From contig OX637295.1 in the NCBI GenBank assembly GCA_951799445.1, forward strand, positions 868,001 to 932,000: DNA of 64,000 nucleotides. Direction: 5' to 3'. This DNA is from Pseudisothecium myosuroides (lineage: Eukaryota; Streptophyta; Bryopsida; Hypnales; Lembophyllaceae). The position numbers and the translations under genes are program-made. Under the pieces are notes generated by a model that saw only the letters and a list, made by a program, of their open reading frames with translations, searched no databases and had not been told where the DNA came from. Shown here piece after piece: positions 35,201 through 46,800 of this stretch (position 1 is its first letter; every line of letters begins with the position of its first letter).

Positions 35201-37421
35201 ATCCTCTTCAAAGTCGGAGGCCGAAACGTTCAAACAACGAACCGTTGGAAACCCGTTTTGACATAAGACGTTGTTCACCCGTTCCCATTTGGATTGACCA
35301 ACTGAAGTCCTGCTGGGAATTGGATCAGTGGTCTCAACTACTTCTTCCTCCTCTACTTCGGTCCAATCCTTTTCCCAAGATCTCGTGAAATTGTAATATT
35401 CCTTAGTTCTTGCACAAAAACCGTCATCGTTTTGGCTGTCTTGACCAGAACGAACCAAGCTCGGCTGGCCTGACTCAAATACCTCCCTCTCGTCATCGCT
35501 TCGCTTATCTCTTGGAGAAGCTGCTTGAGACCCACTGTGTTGATGACCTTGTGACAAAGTATCCCTGGAGCTGTAAAAACCTTCCTGATTCTCTGGCAAT
35601 CCCTGCCCATCAGGATTCCTAGTGTCATGCTGATCTGCAGTTGGCTGGAAATTCGGAATACGTATTCTTAAATTACGACGTATTTGTCGATCCCCAGATG
35701 TATCCGTCCTTACGGAGAATCTATGCATCCGATCAACAGAAGGAGAAATGCTTGATTGATGGTCAATTTCTTGATCTCTTGAAGACGCTCTTCTTTGATC
35801 TGGATTGTAAGATGTTTTGGCCCCATGAGAAGAGTCTTCCGCCATCTGAATTGGTGAAGCTCTACTGTCAGGCTTGAAATCTCGCTCGCCCCTGGATGAG
35901 CCTGCCTTGTGAAAATCATGTTCGTGTGGCGACGAGACCTTTTCTTGGCCATGGCGTAAGAGAATCATGCTGCCACCTTCATCCAGATGCCTTAGGGAAA
36001 CGTTATTATCCTGCTCGGACCTATCTCCGACTTCCGCATTGGACCTTCTAGTTTGTGCTGGTTGTCTCCGAGATTCAATTTTATCAGCTACTGAAGAGCG
36101 AGATCTAAATAAAGCGGGTTGTTTGGAGGGACTGAGGAGAGACCTGCTCTTGTCGAGTTGACTCAGGAGCAGTCTGTTTCCATCGTCCATGTCTGCCACT
36201 CTCTGTTTCAGCGACCCGACGCTTCCAGTCTCAGAAATTCCAAATCGCAACTCCGACAACTTTCCAGCATCCTCTCGCACCCTATTTACAGACTTTCCAC
36301 CGGCGCTCTCCGCTGCATGCTGACATCCATGGCCATGGTGGCTATCGCTTTCTTCTAGCATTTTTTCAACTCTGGCATTTACAATAGCACCCCTCTCCCT
36401 TCCTCGCTCAACACTCTCGAGGGCCTCCGCAAAACCCTCGGGCGAAGCACATCTAGATCTAATGACGGCAGCACCAACATCAGCTCCACATTGTGATGCT
36501 GAGGCCGAGTGGCAATCCTCTACTTGGCCGTCAAGTTCCGTTTCTGCAGGTGGGCTAGAGCATTCACTTGACAACAAGATATCATTGGGCGTCAATATGT
36601 CATGGGCCAATAGTCCTCGATCCAAGCACGCTTCTTCGGCACCTTTCGTATCCATTCTGCCCGATCTTCGCGAAGAGCTTGTGATGTTTCTTCTTTTTGA
36701 GCAAAATTCTCGAAACCAGGCATCCGAATTCGCATGCCATGTTGCATCCTCTTTCTGTGGATCCCCGTCGAAGCCTGACAATCCCATCTCTTTCGCAAAT
36801 GTTATAACGTCCACGTCCTTCTCCCCATTACCAGCAAGAAACTCCTGCAACGATGACTGACCGTGATCGTCGTCGTCCAAGGAATCTCGACTCTTGGTCA
36901 TTCCCGTACTCTGCAGATCCTCTGAGAGAGATGGGTTTTGCAGCTCGTCCAAGAACGAGGCATTTTGAATCAGATCCGAGGTCTGCATGGTATTCGCAAG
37001 GCTGGCGGCTCGGCCAGAGGAGCCCGAGCCAGGTCGGTTCAAATTCTGTGCTTCTTCGAAGTCCTCTTGTTCGTCGTGTGACAATTGATCACAGAGCTCT
37101 CGCAGTTTTGATGTCGAAGACTTCTTGGTGCGAGACTTATGCATGTTGACGTACTGAAGGTCATGTTTATTGAGGAAAGATGTCAAGCACTCCCAACTGG
37201 TATCCATACCCAAACCATCGCCGTTCTGCTGGCTATGGACGTTTTGTTCATCTGTGGAGGGCGTGTACTTCTGTTGCAAGTGGTTAGCACTTACGTTGTC
37301 GGCCTTGTCATTTCCAAAGTCCAGGAGACCGTACTTCTCACTCAGGGTCTGGATAAACGAGGCTAGGTCTTCCATCTTGAAGTGGAAACCGACTAGATTA
37401 CGCCATCCGGTATTCGCTGCA
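29271..37421 (-). CDS. CEP70: CEP70 homologue, centrosomal/basal-body coiled-coil protein
   Basis: Homologue of centrosomal protein 70, which binds gamma-tubulin and organises microtubules in animals; in plants a role in basal bodies of swimming sperm is expected. Exons with GT-AG ends and matching phase: 37421-35141 (ATG at 37375), 35016-34754, 34239-34161, 33877-33746, 33430-33251, 33098-33069, 32696-32583, 32186-32088, 31523-31423, 30977-30875, 30565-30426, 29802-29736 and 29453-29271 (stop TAG). Family blocks in order: KWERVNNVLCQNGF, a coiled coil (LEEYLMRQ...NLMQR), EDRHRINDKDVYEKLK, LEDELKERPTMEE, YFEQILRQICQIL, EILKSWLQKLEESSELF, LLQRIVAHFQ and LFEVPNLEGVMAVMNSVY. About 1,240 residues, roughly twice the animal protein, because about 690 Ser-, Asp- and Arg-rich residues precede the KWERVN block. 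An extra exon near 31880-31970 is likely but unresolved. The donor at 31423 (GTCTCT) is weak. Confidence 0.88.
29893..30080. mobile_element. CGTTAAATTGGCGG-family MITE in a CEP70 intron
   Basis: Left end ACGTCAATTTGTCAAATTGG and right end ACCGCCAAATTACTGGAATTGAC-like sequence are imperfect inverted repeats, matching the ends of the copies at 31161 and 32881. It lies between the exons ending at 30426 and starting at 29802. The two shorter duplicates of this intron region lack it. Confidence 0.55.
31161..31288. mobile_element. CGTTAAAATGGCGG-family MITE in a CEP70 intron
   Basis: ATTTCGTTAAAATGGCGGTA is the exact complement of the right end TACCGCCATTTTAACGAAAT. The interior contains CTATACCAGTCCTAG, shared with the 32881 copy (CTATGCCAGTCCTAG). 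128 bp, non-coding. Confidence 0.75.
32881..33041. mobile_element. CGTTAAATTGGCGG-family MITE in a CEP70 intron
   Basis: ACGTCAATTTCGTTAAATTGG is complementary to CCAATTTAACGAAATTGACG at the right end. TAATTA/ATAATT-like flanks may be a target duplication. It is intronic, between exons 33098-33069 and 32696-32583. Confidence 0.7.
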
Positions 37422-39720
37422 CGCAGAAAGACATAGCACAATCAATTAGGTTTCGTATGCAAAGTTTGAAAACGCAATAATCATATATCTGAGATGTAAT
37501 ATCGATCATAAAACGACGAGGGTGTGATTGTCGCTGCCACATGGGAACCAGCTAGTTATCTAGAGCTAATTCGATATTTTCCTTCAAATGACAATTGCCA
37601 CAAGAGAACAACATGTATTTGTCCCGGGACAATAATGGAGAAACCACAACACCCAAGCCTTCTGATTATTATTAAATGCAAGCTGTTATCCTAATAAGAG
37701 GTTTAAATATTTCAACGTATAATCCTGATACGGAGGCACGTTACATAGTCAAAGTTCGATAAATTACATAGTGCGCTTACTGTGCATCAATCTCTGGAGT
37801 ATACAAAATAAGCAGAGAAGCGAAATGACAGAGTGATACTACAATCAGTAATCATTTGGCGCACCTCCACGAGCGTACTACTCTGTTGCATTGCACTCCG
37901 AACCAGAAACATTGTTTTGCCTGATCTTGAACCCCCGGCTTGAACCACCTTCTCGCCACATTTCGATTAGATCCACCACCTTGTTCTACGAGTGTACAGA
38001 AACTTTAGCAAAATTGTCTGTATTCTGGTACACAGATAATTGCTACGCAGTCTTTTGCAAAAACCAATCAATATCTCAAATATCCAATGTATTGGGATTA
38101 TAACTCTACTGAGGCAAAGCAGTAGAAAATCAAAGTGAGAAAATCAGACTTCGATAAATAGAAACTAATCTGTGTAATAAAATTTCCCCCAAAGCTACCT
38201 ACTGACATGGACTGCCCTCCGATTGGCAGACCAACAACCGACCCATCTTACCACAAGTATAAAACCAAACTACGAGATGAGCTCGAAGTCATGTTATAAT
38301 TCCTGCTAGCGAAATGTTTGCCAATCATGCATTTTGATTCATCATCTGGAAGGCAGCAATCTACGAGTCTCGAGCCTCGAGGTCCACTACAACCGTTTGC
38401 TTTTAAGAGATCTTCACTAAGCATAGATGTTTGAATACAGCCTATCAAAAGAACGATATGCCAAAGATATAGATATGAACTTCTTGATGTAATTCACAAC
38501 ATATAGACCAATGCATTTCTCTCCGAGACCGTCGTGTACCTTTCGAAAAACCCTAATCTTTTCGATTCAAAGCCTTTTAAATGGCAATACAATATTCATC
38601 AGAAATACTGTAACCGCTGCAGAAACTAAGGTTCTTAGATTTGCATACCATATTATGGCATTGATATGGTAGCGAAACTTTCAATAAGCAGGAAGCAGTC
38701 AGTCCAAGCGAACGAAACTTCATTACCGCGTTCTCACCCCATTGATACATAAACCTTGACCACAGATGTCAGTTACTACGGAACAAAGAACCAGCACAGC
38801 TACTGGTACTTCCTGCAGTCTTACTCACCTGAAAGCAGCTCTTCACCTCGAAGTATTTGTTCTGGTAAAAAAAATTATAGGCAATTGAGATCACCACGGA
38901 ACAGTCGCATAAAGATTGACAGCACGCATTGCTAAGCTACGACATAAACACCAATGCTGCTGTCATAAATATGGAAAACCCGAATTATCTCTCAAAATAG
39001 AAACCGAACGCATAATTTCACCAGCGAGCGAAGCACACGAAACGTCCCAAAGGCAGTGCGGACAATGACTAATGCAGTTTCTAACCATCAGCAATGAATC
39101 AGCGAAGGAAACATGAAAAAGTTTTCAAAGAGTTGACCATACCTGATATGCGCAAGATCGAAAACGATGCTGGTACATGTCTTCCCTAAATAAGAAAGAT
39201 TTGCGATCAGCTCCAAATCATGGCACCAGAACAGAGGATTTTCAAAGTCAGCCAAAATTGAGCTCGCAAATGTCCTCACAATTCATGCTGCACCAGCTTC
39301 CCCTTGAAAGATCCAATTTCAATCCGACCAGATGCACCGATTACGAATCCAGAGAATCAAGCAATCACGTCACAACTACCGCAAATTGTAAGAGCGCCTG
39401 AATTGCGAAGAATTAAGTGATTTCTTGAAAAACAGATGAAGGAGAATTGATTTCCGAGCACACGAGGAGAACCGTTTCAGCGTCCCGCTCTAGAGATGAT
39501 GAGCGACGGCATTGCATGAGCGCCAGCGGCAATGCATGAAAGGGAGAGAGACTCCTGCGAACGGAGAATGCATCGTTTTCTTGGCCTGATCACCAGTTTC
39601 TTCCCCGCAACGACAACAGACTGAAGGTTGAGGATGCCGGTGTATTTAGGACCTTGACATAGGCGTGCCCGGGTATCAGCGGATCTCAATCTGAATATCA
39701 TTTATAATTTCAACAAACAC
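37422..39720 (-). other. Upstream region of CEP70, probable leader exon(s) and promoter
   Basis: Moderate GC, unlike the transposon-rich DNA beyond 39720. The first coding exon opens right after an acceptor (TTTCTGCGTGCAG at about 37422), so at least one non-coding leader exon lies upstream here. I found no open frame with family resemblance on either strand. The transcription start is probably in the GC-richer 39470-39690 part, but no core promoter motif is clear. Confidence 0.45.
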
Positions 39721-41437
39721 AAGTTTCACTTATCGGTGTCATTTACATATATTTATACTGGGGGACAACAAGGTGGGGTTTAAGTTTTAGCATTTGGGGA
39801 GGAGGAGGAGTTTAAAATGAAAATTTTACAAAGATGAAAATTTCTTTTAAGAGTGAGCTTTGTTTCATACAAAAGAGGGAATTGTCACCTTCGAGATTGA
39901 GCAACGAACAAAATGATCCCACCCTACATGTGAGTTTTACAACCACTAAGAATACAAGTGGTCTTTGACAAATATAGATTTGTTATAAAAATGTCGTATC
40001 AATGAGTAAATATCCACTACAATCATTGAAGGTGCTTAATTATAACATAAACACTTGTAATACAGGTATCTATAACATAAGTATCCTATAATGATGGAAG
40101 ATTTCTATAATATAGACACCTGTAACATAAGTATATAGTTTTCTAAGCTCATGTGTTCATAATCCAAGGCTCACATAATAGCACTCCTCCTTAATTTAAT
40201 CAAGATTTGATATTTTTCTGTACCAAAAAAATTTACAAAAATTTTAGCATCTATATTTTAAAATATATTTTGTTATTTCTAACCACCAAGTATGATAAGT
40301 GTTTTTAGTATCTTTTTTGATAAACAAAAAGATGCCTAGAATCACAATTGTATTAAATGGTCTATATAATCAAATGATTTGTATGATCAAATTTAAAAAA
40401 TAACTAATTACCAAATGATTAGGAAGCCAAGTGGGAAGCCCATATTGAGCTTTTGCATCTTTGGGGCAAGTCATTGTAAAGTCAAAGAATATTATTTTTT
40501 AATTGTTTTTAGGAGAAAGTGTGTTGTGTTATTAGCTTCCTAGCAAGCTAATTTGTATCCACATGACTAAAAAGTAGAATCATGAGGTAGAATTTGTTTT
40601 TAGTCTCAACCCAAGCAACTGAAGAAAAAAAATTATTTGGATTAATTTTTTTAATCCAACCACAACATCATATAACTAACTCATTGAAGTATATTGGTTT
40701 CAAATTTCAACATGTAAAGTCTCACTAATATTAAGCTATTTACCTTGAAACTTTGAGGGAAAAAAATTAAATCACTTTGCATGTACATAGTTCATCTTTG
40801 AATTTTTTTTTTCTACAAAATGTATGTCTCGCAACTTTTGCAACTTTTGCAACTTTTACTTCTTTTATAATTCAAGAAAAAGTACTTAAATATAAAATGC
40901 ATTTTTATCATTTGACTTACCTATGTTCAAGGAAAAAAAGAAGACAAAATTAGATATAAACTTGTAACCATTGATCCAAATTCTATTAAATTTGTTTTCC
41001 ATTCAAGACAATCCTTGAGTGGATCTATGTGCAAAATTACAACTACAAAGGTAGGAACAACAACTGAAATTGAAATTGCCTAGCCAAAACTTAATAAAGC
41101 CCCAAAAGCATCCCTCAACCATTTAGAGTTAACAATCTTTATCAAACCCTTTTGAAGCATTTAAATTTAAAAAATTCCCCAAGAAATACAATTTTTATTT
41201 TTTTATGGTTAGCTAACAAGTCCTCTTATCCTTGGCAATGGAAAAAAATGTTTTATATCCTAACCATTATTACTTTATCCTAATAGCAAATTTTTAACAC
41301 TAAAAAAATATTGAATAATTTGTATTTTTGACCTCCCTATACAAGGTTTGATAGTACCATACCTGGTGGTTATAGTTGACAAAAAATGTTTGCGTTAAGA
41401 GAACAAATCTTCACCTTATTCCAATGAAGCAAATGAT
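39721..41437. other. AT-rich DNA, no gene seen
   Basis: No coding signal. Short repeats of TATAACATAA(A/G) type occur at 40040-40130 (GTAATACAGGTATCTATAAC and variants), suggesting a small degenerate tandem array. Confidence 0.45.
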
Positions 41438-42295
41438 TTAATCCCTAAAAGACCGTTGTCCCTTCGGGGGACAAATGGGATTTTGGGCAAGTACCTATTG
41501 GCTGAATTTTTGTCGTGATTTTCTTACACTTTTTTTGAAGATAGAAAATCCGACAAGCTTTGTGGAAATATAATATTTTTCTCAATCGATGCCCGGGAAC
41601 AATAGTTATGACCAAATAAGCTCAAAACAAGGGACCGGGGGCAACCCGGACAGCAAAACAAAATTTGCAAAAATTTGATTTTTTGATTTTTTTTCTTATA
41701 GATTATATTTTTGTCTATGTGGAAAGCTTTGATTCATTTCATTTGGATTTGTTATGACAAAGTTATGGACATTCTTGTTTTTCGAGCAGTTAGAGCATCT
41801 TTTTGAAAAAAATAAATTGTAGGATGCATTTTTGAATGCAATTTTTTAATTTTTTAATTTTTTTTTTGGTATGGTTTAATTTACTTTCTATAACAATCTC
41901 ACCATTGGGATTAGTGCATTTCAATTCCATCTAAAATATATGAATATTTTAGATTTTCCTTCTATCTTGTACCTACTTCTACTTAACAATTTTTTTAAGA
42001 ATGATAATTAAGTTTTTTGGAATTTTTTTCCTAAACTCTTTTTAACTCAGTTCTCCACTAAAAACATTTAAAGCTCAAAACTTTGTAGTACAAAAATTTT
42101 AAGTTAAAAATGTTCAAAGTCAAAAAATCTAGTCCCACAATGTGCTGAAAAACTTGTATTTTTCACTTTAAATGCAAATATTTTGCAATCTGTGTGGTCA
42201 AAAATTCTAAAAAAACATTCCACACATTCTTATACTAGTTAGGTGTAAGATCCTACAGTTAGATGTGCAAAAAAAAATGGGCCTTTAGGGGTTAA
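41438..42295. mobile_element. TTAA-flanked TIR element, inverted orientation
   Basis: Left end TTAATCCCTAAAAGACCGTT and right end GGGCCTTTAGGGGTTAA are bounded by TTAA. The interior is the reverse complement of the 3940-4853 and 54988-55928 elements: CTATAACAATCTCACCATTGG appears in place of CCAATGGTGAGATTGTTCTAG. Non-coding, about 858 bp. Confidence 0.72.
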
Positions 42296-42302
42296 TAGGT
42301 GA

Positions 42303-43291
42303 CTACACTAAAATTGGTAAATAGTATTGGCAACACTAATTGTCCCATCTAACACTAATTGTGATTTGCAAGGTTAGTGTTATATCATTATTTACCCAAT
42401 CTAACACTATTTTAGCTCTATAGTAAAATTTGATGAATGACAGAGAGAGTCAGAAGTTTTACGAGAGTGCATTTAGTGTTAGATGGGAACTAAATGAAAT
42501 GTTGAAACAGACAATGAGATGCTGAAATGCTGAAATAAATAATGAAATGCTAAAATAAATAAATGAAATGTTGAATTGCTGAAAAATGTTGAATTGCTGA
42601 AAAAATGCAGAATTGCTGTGAAAAAAATGCTAAAATGCTAAAAAAAAAGTGGCAACAAAAAAAAAAATACTATTTTTCAGAAGAAATAGAGGAGAGAAAG
42701 ACAAATCCAATGGTGTCATCAAATGTTCAATCACATACATCAAAAAAAAGATATAGGCGACGGAAGTTTGAAATTTGAAATCAAGCAGCAAAGGAAGCGG
42801 CAGGAAACCACGGATTATAACCCCACCCACCCCACCCCCTTCGTGGAAGGAGCCTCCTTCAAGTGATGGACCGGAGAGCTCCTCCACCTCTTCTCTCACA
42901 ATCTCTCCAAGGTGGCCACCAGACAAGGGAAAAGTGGGACAAGCAAGCAAGCAAAAATGAAAGTTTTTTTAGAGAATGAATTGGACGTGAGGCGGAAATC
43001 ATAGTGTCCCAGGGCAGGGCCAGAATTGGACGATGGGAGTCGGAAATTATAATTTTCCAGGGAAGGGCCAAAGTATGACGGCAAGAGGCGGAAAACACAG
43101 TTTCCCAAGGAAGGGCCAGAGCTTGACGACAAGAGGCAAAAAACACAGTTTGCCAGGGAAGGGGTAGAGTTTGACGACGGGAGGTAAGTGCCCCAACACT
43201 ATTTACACATAAGTTGAAAAATAGTGTTGGGGGTAAAAAATAGGGAACAACACTAATTATCACCCAGCACTATTTACCAATTTTAGTGTAG
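42303..43291. mobile_element. CTACACTA-TIR element with internal tandem repeats
   Basis: Ends CTACACTAAAATTGGTAAAT and ATTTACCAATTTTAGTGTAG are perfect inverted repeats. They start CACTA if counted from 42306, but no matching 3-bp target duplication is visible, so CACTA membership is unproven. The interior has two unlike repeat tracts: ATGCTGAAATGCTGAAAT-type short repeats (about 42495-42640) and a 55-bp GC-rich repeat (42985-43190). No transposase. Confidence 0.7.
42985..43190. repeat. About four tandem 55-bp units
   Basis: Each unit has the form GAGGCGGAAAACACAGTTTCCCA followed by a GGGAAGGGCCAGAG-like and TTGACGAC-like segment. Units differ by several substitutions. They sit inside the CTACACTA element. 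Confidence 0.7.
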
Positions 43292-43875
43292 TATCTTAAA
43301 CTTTTAAAGGTAATGTTTGCTTCCAAATGATTACAATCTTCAAAATAATGGACAATTGAAGGGAATAGTGAAGATTGATACGTTTAAAGAACGAAAAAGA
43401 CTTTTTTGTAGTCGTTGCTTGATTTTGGATCACAATTTTAAGTAAAATAATGTTTTTATTCAAAATTTAAATTTTTCATATGAATGCTAAATGAATTTTC
43501 ATTGTATGATGGTACCTCAGATTTGACTTCAGTACCTTCTCTCGCGTTGAATATTGTGACACGAGGAGATGGGATTCAATCTCTTAGATTACTCTCATTT
43601 TTTTGTTCTTGCGAGAAGTAATATGTTGCAAAGTGGACTAGCAAAGACATATATCAAATAAACTGATTGATTTCTCAATGCACAATTCTCTGCTTCTAAT
43701 ATGATTGTGCACTCTTTCCGCAAAGTTCCGCATGAACATTACAGAGCAGTAGCATAATTACTGTGAGATCATAAAAGAAATCGCTTAGAAGGGAGATCAT
43801 GCAAATCACAGCAAAAGTATTGATGCTTAGAAGAGTGATCATGTAATTGAGAAAGAGGCTCAACCTGGCAATGAA
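43292..43875. other. 3' flank of the PPR-SMR gene
   Basis: Composition shifts from AT-rich to moderate GC near 43500. It probably includes the 3' UTR of the minus-strand gene ending at 43876. No other feature is seen. Confidence 0.4.
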
Positions 43876-46800
43876 TCACGAAGGGCGTGTGTTACTCAAC
43901 TGCAGACGATCCTTGTACATGGAAACCCATCGGATAACCTGCTCTGTTTCAGCTTGCAACTGTGCTAACTCCTTACTACTCTGAATAAAGGGAATCCCAA
44001 GAGCATTCACAGTTTCCTCCACCGTTTGCTTAACGACCCCAGCTCCTTTCCCTCTTCTAGAATAGGGTCGCAGAACGGTGGAGCTGCCCTCCTTGCCGCC
44101 AGTAACAAGTACTAATCTCGTTGCAACTACAGGACATTCTGCAACGCGCTCAGCAACTTCTTCTAGCCAATGCAAAAGAGCTACTTGAGAGGCTCCTTTC
44201 GAGAGAGTGCGTAGGTCCAGTGACCATGCTTCCTCGTTGTACTGTGGACGTGGGTAATCCTCCAGAAGTTCCCGAGCTCTCAAGAATACCAATTTTGCCC
44301 GCAGACGCAAATGTCGTGCCCACAGTGCATCAATAAGTGCATTATAAAAGGAGGCGTTGGACACGAAATCTTTCGCCGTTGCGTAATGTGTAAAGAAGCT
44401 TGATGCCTCTTCCACTACAGAGTCAGCTTCCAAGTAGGCGGTGTCACCAGTTTGTGGTGGCGACAGCTCCTGTCTAAGAGCATCATTTGCTGGTGGCACA
44501 AACACAAGCCGGTAGGCTACTTGACAGGGCTCAAATTGACTGTCTTCCATTGCCTTGGCCAATGGCGCAAACTCTGCATCATCTTGTTCACCACATGCGG
44601 AAATCAATGTTCCAATCGCTGCTACATCAGGTTCGACTCCTTGCCTCCCCATTTCTTCTAAGACTGCTGCTGCATGGGAGAACCATCGGGTTTTGGTATG
44701 CAGATGAAGCATCGCCCCATAGAGAGCATTCGTGATTGTTCCCTTCGAAGCAGCCAAGCATATCTGAAGGATACAAGTAGGCTTTGTAAAAAACAAATAA
44801 AATAGCAAGAAGAATAAAGCTTGTAACAACAAGGACTCGCCACTAGTCACTAAAAAGAACCTTGGGTAAGTCATTGAAAACAGGCTTGAGTTATAACAAT
44901 TTAGAGCCACAATACATTTTAAAGAGAAGAAAGCAAAGGTCAAGAATTTCAACATGATAATAGCTATACCTCGTGGCCATATTTTGTCCACCCACGCATT
45001 GCACATGCGTGGATCATGGTGGAATATGTGTGAGCAGTTGGCTCTAATCGATCATTCAGCATCCTTCAGTAGAGTTCATCAGCTTTTTCATAGCGACCAA
45101 CTTGAACAACAGCGCTTATCAAAGATGTGTAGGTAACGATATTTGGACGGTATGGATGAGGTCTACATATAACTGCACAGCCTCATCATGTCGGCCTGCC
45201 TTACCAATGGCATCGATTATCATATTAAAGGCCACTAGTGATGGCTTCATAGTCTGCCAGCACAGCAAAAATGTCAAAAGAAAGCCCTTCCACATCCAAA
45301 GTAACCTATTATAAAGATGTATTCAAACCATGCGTACTGTGCGAACAATCCATTCTCAATGCAAGCTGAGTCTCAAAAAGAGTTGACTGAATTGCTTTTA
45401 TCACATGAAGATAAGTACTTGCTAACTTATATTCCCGAAAAACACTTAACGCTTGATCAGTTTTACCAGCCCGACAATATGAAAGCAGCAAACTATCGAA
45501 GGCACCACTCTTGACCTCCACCCCAGCCTTTCGCATCTGCTGAAAGAGGCTCTCTACAACTTCAAAGTGTCCTCCTTTTGCATGAAGGTGCATCAATTTT
45601 ACCCAAACCTGGTCATCACCCAGGCAACAGAGAATATTTATCAAGGAAACTCTCCACCAAAGAATATTAGCTGCCAGATCATTCCGCCTAAAACTTGTGC
45701 CGACTCTGCAATACCTATACAAAGACATGTGAGCTTGACACGAATTGCTCTCAATCCCCGATTACTAATCCTCAGTCCTCCTTTCTTGATAAGAAAACTG
45801 CATACACTGATACGAGCAAGTGGTGGCAGACACATGAAAGTAGCTGGGAAAGCACTCTAAAATTTGCAAAAGTTCCATCACAGTGTGTAGAGCCTGAACA
45901 GTTGCCCAGTAGAAGGAAGGAGAGACAAATAGGCAACCAAGACATGTGACGTGGGGGCGGATTTATGAGAGTTAATACCTTTCCGTCGATATTATAACTA
46001 GCTGATATCATGTCTTGAAAGAGGAGATCCGCATCCTCCACCTTGTTAGCCATCCAACATGCTGTCAAAAGGTCCGACAGAGTTTTGTAAGCCACCATAA
46101 AATTGTTGGCACGTACTCCTTGTAAAATTTGCATTGCTTTCTCCAGTTGAGGCTGCTCTCCAAACAAGTAGGCAGCAATTACCTGTGGCACAAGCAGACA
46201 ACTAAAAAATGTGTAGCTCAACGCATTCGTACTGACGACAAGAACAGTCACGTCCAGAGTTCTCACCCCATTCTTGTGAAATGAAAATTGCTCTTGACAC
46301 CTTGTCATCGCAATTCTAGACAGCAAAGCAAATAGTTTTAACACCCTCTACAAGCGCCTCAATCCTAAGAATCCTTTAGAAAAAATAATTATAGGATAAA
46401 GCAAAACACAAGGTGATTAGCAAGGTTCATACTGGACTTTGCTGCCATATCATCTGAACCCAGGAACTTTGCATTAATATCATAAATACATTCACATGAA
46501 ATTCCAACAACAACAGTAACCTTCAAGTTCTGGGGAAAACGTTGTATCAAACTAAATTCCTTAATACAAGGATTCGCCAGAAGTGACGGCACAAATGTTC
46601 CCATAGCGACAACAACTAATTCAAAACTGAACTACATACTGGATCTAATTGAAACAAGCTAGATCCTTACCCTTTCATACGTGGCGTTGTTGGGTTTGAC
46701 TCCATATACATCCATTCGAATCAACACCTGCGAGGCTAGGTGGACAAGCCCTTTACTTCCATAGCCTCTAATAAGTGTGTTGAAAAGATGAGCATTAGGA

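Noticed and set aside
42303..43291. Firm CACTA-superfamily assignment
   Set aside because: The ends contain CACTA/TAGTG, but no matching 3-bp target duplication and no transposase were seen.
44658..45006. Hydrophobic N-terminal part of the 376-codon frame ending at 43876 as a membrane protein start
   Set aside because: It is intron sequence upstream of the acceptor at 44764; the PPR pattern begins right after it.
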